Shown piece by piece: positions 18,282 through 27,710 of a stretch of 64,000 nucleotides of DNA. Both the position numbers and the translations under genes were made by a program. The notes under the pieces were generated by a model. It did not search any database. It was not told where the DNA came from and saw only the letters and a list, made by a program, of their open reading frames with translations. The stretch is from NCBI RefSeq assembly GCF_005849285.1, contig NZ_CP040517.1, positions 2,858,501 through 2,922,500 of the forward strand. Reading direction: 5' to 3'. How positions within the stretch are numbered: the stretch's first letter is position 1; the number at the start of each line of letters is the position of its first letter. The DNA comes from Luteithermobacter gelatinilyticus (GTDB taxonomy: Bacteria; Pseudomonadota; Alphaproteobacteria; Sphingomonadales; Emcibacteraceae).

Positions 18282-20186
18282 ATGACCACAGAAACACACA
18301 ACACGGATAGTCAAACGGCCAACGCCGAAAAACACGGCTTCCAGGCAGAAGTTTCACGACTCCTGCATTTGATGGTGCATTCCGTTTACAGCGATCGGGA
18401 AATCTTCCTCAGAGAACTGATTTCCAACGCGTCTGACGCTTGCGACAAACTGCGTTACGAAAGCCAGACCAACAAGGACCTGCTGGGCGACGATACCGAA
18501 TTTTCCATTACGGTACGCAGTGACAAGACCGGCAACCGCCTGATCGTCAGCGACAACGGCATCGGTATGAACCGGGAAGATCTGATTTCCCATCTGGGCA
18601 CCATTGCCCGCTCCGGCACATCAGCCTTTCTGGAACAGCTCACCGGAGACACCAAAAAAGACCTGAACCTGATTGGTCAGTTCGGGGTCGGCTTTTATTC
18701 GGTGTTCATGGTGGCCGACAAGGTGACCGTGCTCAGCCGCAAGGCCGGAGAGGACAACGCCTGGACCTGGGAATCCGACGGTCTCGGGGAATATACGATC
18801 TCCTCCGCGGAAAAAGCCGGGCGGGGCACCGACATCATTATTGACCTGAAAGAGGACGCCAAGGAGTTTCTGGAAGAACATCGCCTCAGAAACATCATCA
18901 AAACCTATTCCGACCACATCGCCATCCCGATCAATCTGGTGAGCGAAAAAGACGGCAAGGAACATCAGGACAAGGTTAATGACGGCACGGCCCTGTGGGT
19001 CCGGCCCAAATCCGAAATTACGCAAGACCAGTACAAGGAATTCTATCATCATGTGGCCCATGCCTTTGATGATCCCTGGATGACCCTGCATTACCGGGCA
19101 GAGGGGGTCATTGAATATACCGTATTGATGTTTGTTCCCGGCCAGCGGCCCATGGACCTGTTTGACCCGGCCCGACGCCCCCGCACCAAACTGTATGTCA
19201 AGCGGGTGTTCATCACTGATGACTGTGAGGACCTTGTTCCGGGTTACCTGCGGTTTATGCGCGGCATTGTCGACAGCGAGGATCTGCCGCTGAACATCAG
19301 CCGCGAAATGCTGCAAAACAACCCGGTTATGAACAAAATCAGAAAGGCGCTGACCAATCGCATCCTGTCCGAACTGGAAAAGAAAGCGGAAAAGGATCCC
19401 GACGCCTATGCCACTTTCTGGAAAAATTTCGGCGCGGTGTTGAAAGAAGGCATATATGAGGATTTCGAACGCCGAGAGCAGCTTCTGAAACTGGCCCGGT
19501 TCGAAACCACCGCCGACAAGGGCCTGTCTTCTCTCAAGGAATATGTGGAGCGTATGAAAGACGGGCAGAACACCATTTATTACATTACCGGTGACGACCC
19601 GGAACGCATCAAACGCTCACCGCAACTGGAAGGATTCCGCGCCAAGGGGCTGGAAGTTCTGCTGCTCACCGACCCGGTGGATGACTTCTGGCTACAGATG
19701 GTGACCGAGTTTGACGGCAAAAAACTGCAGTCTGTCACCCGCGGCATGGCCGATCTGGATGAGGACAAGGATAAAAAGGACAAGGCGGACAAAAAGGAAA
19801 CCAGGCCTGAACTTGAGGCTCTGGTCGGTGTGCTGAAAGCCAATCTGGGCGATGAGGTCAAGGACGTGCGCCTGTCCAAGCGTCTTACCGACAGCGCCGT
19901 ATGCCTGATCGCAGATGACGGAGACATGGACATGCATCTGCAACGCCTGCTCAAGGCCCATAAGCAGATTGACCAGATGTCCAGCCGGGTTCTGGAGATC
20001 AACCCCGATCATGACCTGATCAAGGGCTTGGCAGCGCAGGCCACGGCGGACGGGGCTGCTGCCGCCCTCAAGGACGCCGCCCTGCTGCTTTTGGATCAGG
20101 CCCGCATCATGGAAGGCGAAACCCCGGCCGATCCGCTGGCATTTGCCCGGCGTCTCAGCGAGGTAATGAAAAAGGGGCTGCTTTAA
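18282..20186 (+). CDS. htpG: Chaperone HtpG (Hsp90)
   Basis: 634 aa cytosolic ATP-dependent chaperone. The N-terminal GHKL ATPase domain shows REIFLRELISNASDACDKLR, DNGIGM, the lid region GTIARSGT and GQFGVGFYSVFMVAD. The middle domain contains the conserved RGIVDSEDLPLNISREMLQ. The C-terminal dimerisation domain follows a charged linker rich in K/D/E (DEDKDKKDKADKKE). The length is normal. A perfect-looking sigma-32 promoter lies just upstream, so induction by heat is expected. A GC hairpin at about 20220-20255 follows but lacks a T-run. Confidence 0.97.
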   Translation: MTTETHNTDSQTANAEKHGFQAEVSRLLHLMVHSVYSDREIFLRELISNASDACDKLRYESQTNKDLLGDDTEFSITVRSDKTGNRLIVSDNGIGMNREDLISHLGTIARSGTSAFLEQLTGDTKKDLNLIGQFGVGFYSVFMVADKVTVLSRKAGEDNAWTWESDGLGEYTISSAEKAGRGTDIIIDLKEDAKEFLEEHRLRNIIKTYSDHIAIPINLVSEKDGKEHQDKVNDGTALWVRPKSEITQDQYKEFYHHVAHAFDDPWMTLHYRAEGVIEYTVLMFVPGQRPMDLFDPARRPRTKLYVKRVFITDDCEDLVPGYLRFMRGIVDSEDLPLNISREMLQNNPVMNKIRKALTNRILSELEKKAEKDPDAYATFWKNFGAVLKEGIYEDFERREQLLKLARFETTADKGLSSLKEYVERMKDGQNTIYYITGDDPERIKRSPQLEGFRAKGLEVLLLTDPVDDFWLQMVTEFDGKKLQSVTRGMADLDEDKDKKDKADKKETRPELEALVGVLKANLGDEVKDVRLSKRLTDSAVCLIADDGDMDMHLQRLLKAHKQIDQMSSRVLEINPDHDLIKGLAAQATADGAAAALKDAALLLLDQARIMEGETPADPLAFARRLSEVMKKGLL

Positions 20187-20349
20187 GGGTGTTGCCCCGA
20201 TGGAGTTCTACAAACCGGGTGGCCGGGAGAATATCCTCCTGGCCGCCCGCGCCTTGCGCCAAACTCCCGAACAAACAGTTGAACTCTTGTCCCACAAAAC
20301 TTAAGTTATGAGAACAGTTTCCTAACAGTTTTGACAGCAGGTGCGGTTC

Positions 20350-20640
20350 ATGCAGGCGTTATATTTTCTGATTGATACGGTTTTTACTCTTTATATCTGG
20401 GCGATCATTATTTCGATTGTGATCAGCTGGCTGGTGGCGTTTGGTATCATCAATACCCATAACCAATTTGTCTATAACATTTCCTATGCCCTGAACCGGA
20501 TCACGGAACCCGCTCTGCGCCCCATTCGCAACCTGTTGCCGGATCTGGGCGGCATCGATATTTCCCCCATTATCCTGATTATTGCCTTGCAATTCCTTAA
20601 GGTGTTTATCTTACATGATATCCTGCTGCCGTTGATGTAG
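20350..20640 (+). CDS. YggT family membrane protein
   Basis: 96 aa with two membrane segments (FTLYIWAIIISIVISWLVAF and ISPIILIIALQFLKVFIL) and the family core NRITEPALRPIRNLLPDLGG. YggT proteins are linked to osmotic tolerance and division-associated functions, but the mechanism is not settled. ATG 20350 follows CAGGTG and is preferred over GTG 20341. It is the first gene of a close-packed set with yggU (9 nt later), folD (overlap) and marC. Confidence 0.9.
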   Translation: MQALYFLIDTVFTLYIWAIIISIVISWLVAFGIINTHNQFVYNISYALNRITEPALRPIRNLLPDLGGIDISPIILIIALQFLKVFILHDILLPLM

Positions 20641-20649
20641 GGCAACAAG

Positions 20650-20973
20650 ATGGCCACCTGGCTCCACCGCACCCCCACCGGCGTTCGGCTGGCCATCCGC
20701 CTCAACCCCAATGCCGCCCGCAATGATCTGGGCCCCCTGGAACGTCGTGCCGACGGCAGCTGGCATCTCAAGGCGCGGGTTACAACCGCCCCCGAAGGGG
20801 GGCGGGCCAATGCGGCGTTGATGAAACTCCTGGCCAAAACCTTCCGTCTGCCCGTCAGCAAGATTTCAGTTGCATCCGGCGCGACAAACCGTAATAAACA
20901 GATCGACATTGAGGGCGACCCGGAGGCGCTCCACACCCTGTTCAACAACTGGATAAAGGATCGGTTCCCGTGA
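20650..20973 (+). CDS. DUF167 (YggU) family protein
   Basis: 107 aa. The conserved block is [22 protein letters not shown] followed by [14 protein letters not shown]-like sequence, typical of the YggU/DUF167 fold. Function is unknown; the gene often sits beside yggT, as here. Its TGA overlaps the GTG start of folD in GTGA, indicating translational coupling. Confidence 0.92.
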   Translation: MATWLHRTPTGVRLAIRLNPNAARNDLGPLERRADGSWHLKARVTTAPEGGRANAALMKLLAKTFRLPVSKISVASGATNRNKQIDIEGDPEALHTLFNNWIKDRFP

Positions 20974-21854
20974 CTGCAGATATCATCGATGGCAAGGCCT
21001 TTGCCGCGCGGCTGAAAGAGAATGTCGCCCAGCAGGTGGCACATCTTAAGGAACAACACAATCTTACCCCCGGTCTTGCCGTGGTCATTGTGGGCGAAGA
21101 CCCGGCCAGTCAGATTTATGTCCGTAACAAAAACAAATCCACCCGCGAAGCTGGCATGAACAGTTTTGAACACAGGCTGCCGGCGGAAACCACTCAGGAA
21201 GAGCTTCTGGCTCTGGTGGACACACTGAACAACGATCCTGCGGTTCATGGCATTCTGGTGCAGCTTCCCCTGCCCGGTCATATCGAGGAAAATGCCGTGA
21301 TCGACGCCATCAGCCCTGCCAAGGATGTAGACGGCTTCCATGTGATCAATGCCGGTCTGCTGGCGACTGGGGGCAACGCCATGATTCCCTGCACGCCGCT
21401 GGGTTGCCTGTTGATGCTGAAGGACCGGCTGGGTGACCTTTCCGGTCTGGAAGCCGTGGTGATCGGCCGCTCCAATATTGTGGGCAAACCCATGGCGCAG
21501 CTTTTGCTGAAGGAAAACTGCACCGTCACCGTGGCCCACAGCCGCACCCGGGACCTACCCCAGGTGATCGGACGGGCCGACATCGTGGTCGCCGCGGTGG
21601 GACGGCCGGAAATGATTCAGGGGGAATGGATCAAGGAAGGCGCCACCGTGATTGACGTGGGCATTAACCGGTTGAGCAGCCCAGATGGCAAAAATCGCCT
21701 GGTAGGGGATGTGGAGTTCGAGGGAGCCCGAACCCGCGCTGGCGCCATCACCCCGGTCCCTGGCGGCGTGGGCCCCATGACCATTGCCTGCCTGCTCAAA
21801 AACACCGTGACTGCCGCCTGCCGGCAACATGGCGTTACGGAACCGGAGGTCTGA
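20970..21854 (+). CDS. folD: Bifunctional methylenetetrahydrofolate dehydrogenase/cyclohydrolase
   Basis: 294 aa. It interconverts 5,10-methylene-, methenyl- and 10-formyl-tetrahydrofolate for one-carbon metabolism. Seen: [20 protein letters not shown] with the catalytic Tyr/Lys region, [27 protein letters not shown], the NADP-binding [17 protein letters not shown] and the ending [17 protein letters not shown]. It starts with GTG overlapping the previous stop and ends 5 nt before marC. Confidence 0.96.
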   Translation: MTADIIDGKAFAARLKENVAQQVAHLKEQHNLTPGLAVVIVGEDPASQIYVRNKNKSTREAGMNSFEHRLPAETTQEELLALVDTLNNDPAVHGILVQLPLPGHIEENAVIDAISPAKDVDGFHVINAGLLATGGNAMIPCTPLGCLLMLKDRLGDLSGLEAVVIGRSNIVGKPMAQLLLKENCTVTVAHSRTRDLPQVIGRADIVVAAVGRPEMIQGEWIKEGATVIDVGINRLSSPDGKNRLVGDVEFEGARTRAGAITPVPGGVGPMTIACLLKNTVTAACRQHGVTEPEV

Positions 21855-21859
21855 ACCTG

Positions 21860-22501
21860 ATGCTGGAGACCTTTCTCGCAGCCTTCATTACGTTGTTTGT
21901 GGTGATTGACCCGCCGGGCATCGCGCCCGTCTTTGCGGTCATGACCAGCGGCACGGACGCCGCGTACAAGCGAAAAATGGTCTTCAAGGCGACGCTGACC
22001 GCCGCCGTGATTCTGCTGCTGTTTGCCTTTCTTGGCAAAAGCCTGCTCAGCGCGCTGGGCATCAGCATGTCCGCCTTCCGGACTGCGGGCGGTTTTCTCC
22101 TGTTTCTGATCGCCATGGAAATGGTGTTTGAAAAACGCACTGAACGACGTGAAAAAAAGGCCGAGCCCGACCGGTTTTATGATGCGCTGGAAGAAGATCC
22201 CGACGATATTTCCGTCTTTCCACTGGCAATCCCCTTTCTATCGGGCCCCGGCAGCATCGCCACCATCATGCTGCTGATGAGCGAGAACCACGGCCATTAT
22301 CTGGACCAGGCGCTGATTATCGGCGCGCTGCTGGCCACACTGCTGTCTGCCGTGGTAATCCTGCTGCTGGCCAGCCGTATCATTGAATTTCTGGGCCATA
22401 CCGTCGCCAATGCGGTCACCCGTATTCTCGGCGTCATCCTCGCCGCCCTGGCCACACAATATATGTTTGACGGCATTCGCACCGCCTTTTTTGCAGCATA
22501 A
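21860..22501 (+). CDS. MarC family integral membrane protein
   Basis: 213 aa with six predicted membrane segments and the family signatures VVIDPPGIAPVFAVMT and PLAIPFLSGPGSIATIMLL. The two related halves give an inverted-repeat-like topology. MarC proteins were once thought to give multidrug resistance; the function is unproven. It is last in the yggT-yggU-folD-marC set, and a perfect inverted repeat lies 16 nt after the stop. Confidence 0.92.
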   Translation: MLETFLAAFITLFVVIDPPGIAPVFAVMTSGTDAAYKRKMVFKATLTAAVILLLFAFLGKSLLSALGISMSAFRTAGGFLLFLIAMEMVFEKRTERREKKAEPDRFYDALEEDPDDISVFPLAIPFLSGPGSIATIMLLMSENHGHYLDQALIIGALLATLLSAVVILLLASRIIEFLGHTVANAVTRILGVILAALATQYMFDGIRTAFFAA

Positions 22502-22516
22502 ATAAAAGACGAAAAA

Positions 22517-22555
22517 TTAGCGCATAAGACAAAACTGCCTTTTGAAATGCGCTAA
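22517..22555. promoter_or_regulatory. Inverted repeat TTAGCGCA...TGCGCTAA, possible enhancer site
   Basis: Two perfect 8-bp arms are separated by 23 nt. The centre (about 22536) is about 119 bp upstream of the sigma-54 -12 element at 22655, the distance usual for an upstream activator-binding site. It could instead be a weak marC terminator, but the long loop argues against that. Confidence 0.5.
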
Positions 22556-22640
22556 CTTTAGGTTTCTCCTTTGTCTCCTCCTTCTTAAAAATTTTAAATA
22601 AATGTTATTTTACAATATGTTATAATTTTCTTCAAAAAAC

Positions 22641-22656
22641 TGGCACGTCTCCTGCA
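22641..22656 (+). promoter_or_regulatory. Sigma-54 promoter
   Basis: TGGCACG-TCTCC-TGCA has the invariant GG (22642-22643) and GC (22654-22655) separated by exactly 10 bp, a near-consensus RpoN promoter. AT-rich DNA lies upstream (22590-22635), suitable for IHF bending. Transcription should start near 22667, 50 nt before the small ORF. Confidence 0.75.
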
Positions 22657-22716
22657 TTTGATAAGGCAACACGAAAGACACACCAACGTTTCGCATAATG
22701 CCAAGGAGATGTACTA

Positions 22717-22845
22717 ATGGAAATCTGGACCCTGATCAGAAGCACCAAAAAATCCGACACCCCCGCGTCAAAAGCTGTCCCGTTGAATGACCGCCATGGC
22801 CGCCGGCTGCGCCGCTGGCGGCGGGCCGCCCTTATCGCGGCCTGA
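22717..22845 (+). CDS. 42-residue basic small protein under a sigma-54 promoter
   Basis: ATG 22717 follows a strong ribosome site AAGGAG at 8 nt. The peptide starts MEIWTLIRSTKKSD, has a short neutral middle, and ends in an arginine-rich helix (HGRRLRRWRRAALIAA). It has no signal peptide; the C-terminus is amphipathic and cationic, which would fit membrane association, nucleic-acid binding or RNA interaction. The unit is complete on its own: sigma-54 promoter, 50-nt leader, ORF, and a strong terminator 27 nt after the stop. I do not recognise the family. It could also be a leader peptide or the coding part of a dual-function small RNA. Confidence 0.65.
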   Translation: MEIWTLIRSTKKSDTPASKAVPLNDRHGRRLRRWRRAALIAA

Positions 22846-22872
22846 CCCCCTCACCCTCACCTGATCTCTTCC

Positions 22873-22899
22873 GCCCGGCCGCTGTGCCGGGCTTTTTTT
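22873..22899 (+). terminator. Strong rho-independent terminator
   Basis: GCCCGGC-CGCTGT-GCCGGGC is a perfect 7-bp GC stem followed by seven T. It ends the sigma-54 small-gene transcript at about 230 nt. Confidence 0.92.
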
Positions 22900-22968
22900 G
22901 TCTTGCGCAAATCGTTGTTTTTTGCTGACAAACCCCCTAAAGCGGCGTATGTGTTGAGGCCTTTTTAC

Positions 22969-23006
22969 TAGAGTGAATTGTAAATAGGTTGGCTCAATTC
23001 ACTCTA
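22969..23006. repeat. TAGAGTGAATTG palindromic repeat (solo, well preserved)
   Basis: Perfect 12-bp arms TAGAGTGAATTG and CAATTCACTCTA flank a 14-bp centre: the reference 38-bp form of the family. It lies 14-32 bp before the MATE start, so it probably occupies that gene's leader. Confidence 0.92.
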
Positions 23007-23037
23007 AAATACCACCACCATGACAGGACTGCCGGAC

Positions 23038-24414
23038 ATGCCGAGTGACAACTGGTTCAGGGATCGACTCAAACGACAGCTTAGCGAGCTGCTTCGTCTG
23101 TCTTTTCCTATCGTTCTGCAACGCCTTGGCATCATGTTGATGGGCATTGTAGACGTGATCATGGTCGGCCGGTATTCGGCGGAAGAACTGGCCTATGCCG
23201 GCATTGCCAATGTGCCGGCCTCGACCGTGATTGTGATCGGCATCGGCCTGCTCATGGGGGTGATGGTGCTGTCCTCCAATGCCCTTGGGGCGCAGCGCTA
23301 CCGGGAATGTGGGCGAATCTGGCAGCGGGGCATGGTCTATGGTTTGGGCCTGGGAATATTGGCCGCGGGCATTTGTCTCGCCGGTGAAGAGATTCTTCTG
23401 ATGTTGAATCAGGCCCCGGAACTGGCCCGCGGCGGGGGTGCGGTGCTGAAGGTACTGGCTCTGGGTATGCCGCTGATCTGTTTGATGCTGGTGTGCAGCT
23501 TCTTTCTGGAAGGCATCGGACGGCCCCTGCCTGGCATGATTTTCATGATATTGGCCAATCTCCTGAACATTTTCCTGAACTGGGTGTTTGTCTATGGACA
23601 TCTGGGCTTCGACCCCATGGGAGCCGTGGGCTCCGCCTGGGCTACCACCAGCGTCCGCCTGTTTCTGGTCGTGGCCCTGGTCAGTTATATCCTGACCATG
23701 AAAGACGCGGATCAGTTTGGCATCCGCCAAAAGGTAGATCTGACGTGGCGCAAATGGAAACGTCTGCGCCATATCGGATATGGCGCGGGTCTGACCAACG
23801 GTGCGGAGCATCTGGGGTTTGTGGTACTCAGCATTTTTGCCGGCTGGATCGGTACCATCGCCCTTGGTGCCACCACCATTGCCCTGAACATTTTGGGCTT
23901 GCCTTTCATGATGTCGGTCGGCATTGCAGGGGCGACTGCCGTACGTGTGGGACTGGCACACGGTCGGCGGGACTGTCGCGACATGATGTTGGCGGGCACC
24001 GCGGGGCTGGGCCTCAACATCCTGGTCATTTTTCCCGTGGCGCTTGTGATGGGGATCTTCGCCCCGACGCTTGCCCTCCTGTTCAGCACTGAGGCGGAAC
24101 TGATCCGAGAACTGATTCCGCTGGTGGGACTGGTCAGCTGGTTATTGGTGTTCGATACCAGTCAAGCGGTGATGGGCAATGCGTTGCGTGGACGCCAGGA
24201 CATCTGGTTTCCCACACTGATCTATATATTTGCCTATAATGTGGTACAGATTCCATTGGTCTGGGTGCTGGCGTTCCCGCTAGGCCATGGCACAAGGGGA
24301 CTGTTTGAAGGCATTATTTATACCAGCATTCTATCCTTTATTTTGCTCAGTTCGCGCTTTTTTTATCTGTCGCATGCGGATTTACAACGGGAAAAACACC
24401 AAGCACTTCCCTAG
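23038..24414 (+). CDS. MATE family efflux transporter
   Basis: About 458 aa, twelve hydrophobic segments in two halves. Family signatures are LSFPIVLQRLGIMLMGIVDVIMVGR near the N-terminus (quoted in part: IVDVIMVGR) and GIAGATAVRVGLAHGR in the second half. MATE proteins export drugs or metabolites in exchange for protons or sodium. ATG 23038 follows ACAGGA at a plausible distance; ATG 23020 is also in frame but has no ribosome site and is only 14 nt from the palindromic repeat. Substrate unknown. Confidence 0.93.
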   Translation: MPSDNWFRDRLKRQLSELLRLSFPIVLQRLGIMLMGIVDVIMVGRYSAEELAYAGIANVPASTVIVIGIGLLMGVMVLSSNALGAQRYRECGRIWQRGMVYGLGLGILAAGICLAGEEILLMLNQAPELARGGGAVLKVLALGMPLICLMLVCSFFLEGIGRPLPGMIFMILANLLNIFLNWVFVYGHLGFDPMGAVGSAWATTSVRLFLVVALVSYILTMKDADQFGIRQKVDLTWRKWKRLRHIGYGAGLTNGAEHLGFVVLSIFAGWIGTIALGATTIALNILGLPFMMSVGIAGATAVRVGLAHGRRDCRDMMLAGTAGLGLNILVIFPVALVMGIFAPTLALLFSTEAELIRELIPLVGLVSWLLVFDTSQAVMGNALRGRQDIWFPTLIYIFAYNVVQIPLVWVLAFPLGHGTRGLFEGIIYTSILSFILLSSRFFYLSHADLQREKHQALP

Positions 24415-24519
24415 AACACAAGAATTTCCTTTTGCCGGATAAGAAATCGCCTTAGGATATGGCCGAAAATTAGGGAACTGTCCCTGGATCATCAACTGAC
24501 CAAAACGTGTTTGTGGAGT

Positions 24520-25254
24520 ATGCTGTATCTTCGTTCGATCTGTTTTAACACCTTTTTCTGGACGGGAACGCCGTTATGGATTCTCTTTGTCCTGATGCCC
24601 CTGATGTTTTGCAACACCGACCAACCCATGCGCCGGGCCATTCGCGTCTGGCTGCGTTTCGTGATCCGCATGCTGGATCTGATCGCCGGCATTCGGGTGG
24701 AAGAGCGCGGGGTTGAACACCTGCCCCGGGACCAGGGTTTTCTTCTGTGCTGCAAACATATGAGCAATCTGGACGCCTTTGTGCTCTTCAACCGGCTACC
24801 CGATCTGACGGCTTTGGGCAAAAAGGAACTGTTTCGGGTGCCCTTGCTCGGTCAGGTGCTGAAGAAACTCAACATTATCTCAATCGACCGCCAGTCCGGC
24901 ACCGCCCATAAAATCACCCCGCAAGTAGCCCAACAGATCAAAAACCAGAAAAAACCCCTATTAGTCTATCCCGAAGGCACTCGGACACTTGTTGGGGAAC
25001 GACGCAAGCTGAAAAGCGGTGCTTTTTACATGCAGCAAGAAGCGGACTTGCCGGTGATCACTGTCGCCACCAATTCGGGCCAGCACTGGATGAAACGCAA
25101 TTTCCGCAAATATCCGGGAACCGTGGTGGTCGAATATCAGCCAGCCCTGCCGCGCGGGCTGAGCAAGGATGACTTCATGAAGCGCCTTGAAAAAAATATT
25201 CTGGACCGCAGCGAGGAACTGATGGGGCTGCGTCCGCCATCAAAAGAAGCCTAA
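24520..25254 (+). CDS. plsC: 1-acylglycerol-3-phosphate acyltransferase (PlsC family)
   Basis: About 244 aa. N-terminal membrane segment (TPLWILFVLMPLMF). The acyltransferase motifs are present: KHMSNLDAF (H-x4-D), the second motif around GKKELFRVPLLG, YPEGTRT, and PVITVATNSG. It transfers a second acyl chain to lysophosphatidic acid in phospholipid synthesis. The start is either ATG 24520 or TTG 24511. Terminators at 25280 and 25344 follow; it converges on a TonB receptor gene. Confidence 0.92.
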   Translation: MLYLRSICFNTFFWTGTPLWILFVLMPLMFCNTDQPMRRAIRVWLRFVIRMLDLIAGIRVEERGVEHLPRDQGFLLCCKHMSNLDAFVLFNRLPDLTALGKKELFRVPLLGQVLKKLNIISIDRQSGTAHKITPQVAQQIKNQKKPLLVYPEGTRTLVGERRKLKSGAFYMQQEADLPVITVATNSGQHWMKRNFRKYPGTVVVEYQPALPRGLSKDDFMKRLEKNILDRSEELMGLRPPSKEA

Positions 25255-25279
25255 AAGAATCAAGAGAAGCGTAAAAAAG

Positions 25280-25307
25280 CGCCGGGGTGAACATCACTCC
25301 GGCGTTT
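25280..25307 (+). terminator. Rho-independent terminator after plsC
   Basis: CGCCGGGGTG-AACAT-CACTCCGGCG forms a 10-bp stem with one G-T pair, followed by TTTGGTTT. Confidence 0.75.
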
Positions 25308-25343
25308 GGTTTCAGCGCTTGGTTGCAACGTTGGGGGTCAGAC

Positions 25344-25377
25344 CCCGGACCGCATAAAGGCGGCCCGGGTTTTGCTT
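25344..25377 (+). terminator. Second terminator, plus strand
   Basis: CCCGGACCGC-ATAAAG-GCGGCCCGGG, a 10-bp stem with one mismatch-type pair, then TTTTGCTTTT. It lies immediately before the stop of the convergent TonB receptor gene and can also act as a hairpin for that transcript. Confidence 0.7.
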
Positions 25378-27681
25378 TTAATAATTATAGGTGATGGTCA
25401 GACCATAGGTGCGCGGATCGCCATAGGTGGCAAAGGCAATACGGCTGCCGCGCTGGGAGAAGATATGGGTGACATAATCCTCATCCGTCAGGTTTTTCAC
25501 CCAGGCCGCCACATTCCAATGATTATCCGCCGAAGTCCAGCCCAGCCGGGCATCAAAAATGTCATAGGCCGGGATAATGGTGATCGGATTGTTGTTGGGA
25601 TCATAAAAGCTGAGGCTCTGATAGCGGTAGCTCAGCTTGGCGGACAGTTCGCTGCCGTCTTCCAGCTGGTGGGTGTATTTCCCATAGAGCGACAGCATGT
25701 GTTCCGGCGCCTGACGCAACCGGTTGCCGGAGAAATCCCCGCCGCCGGACACATCCGGCGTGCCGTCAAACTCGGTATATTCCGCATCCAGGTAAGAATA
25801 GCTGCCGCCCATCTCCAGCCCTTCGGTAAGCAGGGCAGTGAATTCCAGCTCAATCCCCTTGATTTCCGCAGACCCGGCATTTTCGGTGATGAATTCGCCA
25901 AAGGTGCCGCCCTGCGGCTGGAAGAAGCGGGTCACCTGAAGATCTTTGTAATCGGTATAGAACCCGGCCAGGTTAAGCCGCAGACGGTTGTCCCAAAGCT
26001 GGGTTTTGATGCCGATTTCATAGTTGGTGGCGGTTTCATTGTCGAACGGCGTTGTCGCCCGCTCGGCCGTTGACGCCGAACCGGTGAAGCCGCCGGCTTT
26101 AAAACCGGTCGCCACGCTGGCATAGGCGAGGGAGTTGTCATCAAACTTCCAGTCCGCCACCAGACGCCAAGACACATTATCCCAGTCTTCCGAAGCCGCG
26201 ACCTTATCGAAATCCTGCAGCAACAGCCCAATGCCGGACGTGACATCCGCCGCGGCCGTCATTTCCTTTTCCTCATAGGAATAACGGATGCCGCCGCGAA
26301 CCGTCAACTGTTCAGAAACATCATAAGAGGCATCCGCATAAGCGGCGTAACTGTTGGATTCGTTGGTCTGAATAGAAGCCATGGCGCTCGGGAACTGCTC
26401 TCCGTTAATTTCCAGGCCAATAGACGGAAAGAAGAAACTTTCCGTCCGGTCCACTTCTTCATGAGAATAGAAAAGACCGGCCACCCAGTTGAATTTTTCA
26501 CCACTGTTGGACAGCAGACGGAATTCCTGGGTGATCTGTTCTGTCGTTTCGATGGCCGCGTCATTCACGTCAAAGGCGAAACCGGAAGACGCCGGCGCCA
26601 GGAAGTTGGCCGGGCTGACATTCAGCGGCACAAAGGCACTTGACGGCGGTAGGCCCTCGGAATCTTCCAACCAATCGAAGGTGCTTTCCCGATAGGCGGA
26701 AATGGACATGAAAGTGACACTGTCCCCGTCCCAGGTAACTTTCATGTTATACCCTTCTACGTCCCGTTCGGTGAACCCTTCGGTATCAGACAGGGTGGTA
26801 TGCGGATCACCCGCGCCGCCCAAAGCTTCATTGACGGCAATCGGATCAGAGGCACAGCCACAGTCGTGCAGCGGCCCGGCGGAGCCAAACGGCTCACGAT
26901 TGGAGGCGCCCATATTATCATCCGCGCCGTCGGCGGTCAGCATCACTTCCAGTTTTTCGGTCGGCAACCAGCGCAGCGTCGCCCGGTAGGCGAAGGTGTT
27001 GCTTTCGCCCCATTGTTCCCCGAAATGCTCGGATCCCTGTAACACATTGGTCAGGTAACCGTCATGGCTGCGGCGGCTGAAAGAGAATTTTCCGAACAGG
27101 TTTTCGGCAATCTGGCCGCTGAGCATGGCCCCCGTGTCAAACCGGCCGTAATTGCCCACAGTCTGACGGATGCGCAATTCGGTTTCTTCGGTCGGTTTGC
27201 TGGTCACAAAGTTAATCGCCCCGCCAATGGTGTTTTTCCCGTACAACGTGCCCTGTGGACCGCGCAACACCTCGACCCGCTCCAGGTCGAAAATATCAAA
27301 CACCTGGGCTGTGCGCGCCGCGATATAAACATCATCCACGGACACCACGGTGGAATCACTGGCGGAGGCACCGTCTTCCTTGGTGCCAATACCGCGAATG
27401 GCGATTTCTGGCTGCCCCACGCTGAAGGCGGCAAAGGCCAGACCCGGCGTGCGGTTGCCGATGTCCTGAAGATTGGAAATATCGTCCTCACGCAGCTGAT
27501 CACCGCCAATGGCGGTAATGGCGATCGGAATATCCTGCAGGCTTTCGGCCCGTTTCTGGGCGGTGACGGTTATTTCCTCAAGCACAAGGGCTTCTTCTTC
27601 AGCGCCTTGAGCAAAAGAGAGGGGCAGCAGAGCCGCCGCAAGGGCAATAACAGAAGTTGTCGTCGTTAATTTTCTGATCAT
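25378..27681 (-). CDS. TonB-dependent receptor (no STN domain)
   Basis: 767 aa from ATG 27681, which follows GGGAGG. Signal peptide 1-26 (SVIALAAALLPLSFAQG), TonB box EEITVTAQKR at 35-44, plug with IAIRGIGTKEDGAS-like segment and EVLRGPQGTLYGKNTIGGAI, and a barrel ending YGLTITYNY. It closely parallels the next receptor (27843-30398) along its length, including the shared endings DPRTYGLTITYN and EPRTYGVTFTYN, so the two are tandem paralogues. It lacks the signalling domain and is probably the transport partner. The ligand may be an iron chelate or other FecI-type inducer; this is inference. Confidence 0.93.
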   Translation of the reverse strand: MIRKLTTTTSVIALAAALLPLSFAQGAEEEALVLEEITVTAQKRAESLQDIPIAITAIGGDQLREDDISNLQDIGNRTPGLAFAAFSVGQPEIAIRGIGTKEDGASASDSTVVSVDDVYIAARTAQVFDIFDLERVEVLRGPQGTLYGKNTIGGAINFVTSKPTEETELRIRQTVGNYGRFDTGAMLSGQIAENLFGKFSFSRRSHDGYLTNVLQGSEHFGEQWGESNTFAYRATLRWLPTEKLEVMLTADGADDNMGASNREPFGSAGPLHDCGCASDPIAVNEALGGAGDPHTTLSDTEGFTERDVEGYNMKVTWDGDSVTFMSISAYRESTFDWLEDSEGLPPSSAFVPLNVSPANFLAPASSGFAFDVNDAAIETTEQITQEFRLLSNSGEKFNWVAGLFYSHEEVDRTESFFFPSIGLEINGEQFPSAMASIQTNESNSYAAYADASYDVSEQLTVRGGIRYSYEEKEMTAAADVTSGIGLLLQDFDKVAASEDWDNVSWRLVADWKFDDNSLAYASVATGFKAGGFTGSASTAERATTPFDNETATNYEIGIKTQLWDNRLRLNLAGFYTDYKDLQVTRFFQPQGGTFGEFITENAGSAEIKGIELEFTALLTEGLEMGGSYSYLDAEYTEFDGTPDVSGGGDFSGNRLRQAPEHMLSLYGKYTHQLEDGSELSAKLSYRYQSLSFYDPNNNPITIIPAYDIFDARLGWTSADNHWNVAAWVKNLTDEDYVTHIFSQRGSRIAFATYGDPRTYGLTITYNY

Positions 27682-27710
27682 AAGTAGCCTCCCAAATGGC
27701 ATTGAACACA

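Noticed and set aside
20220-20255. Terminator after htpG
   Set aside because: A hairpin with one imperfect pair exists, but no T-run follows, so it was not listed as a terminator.
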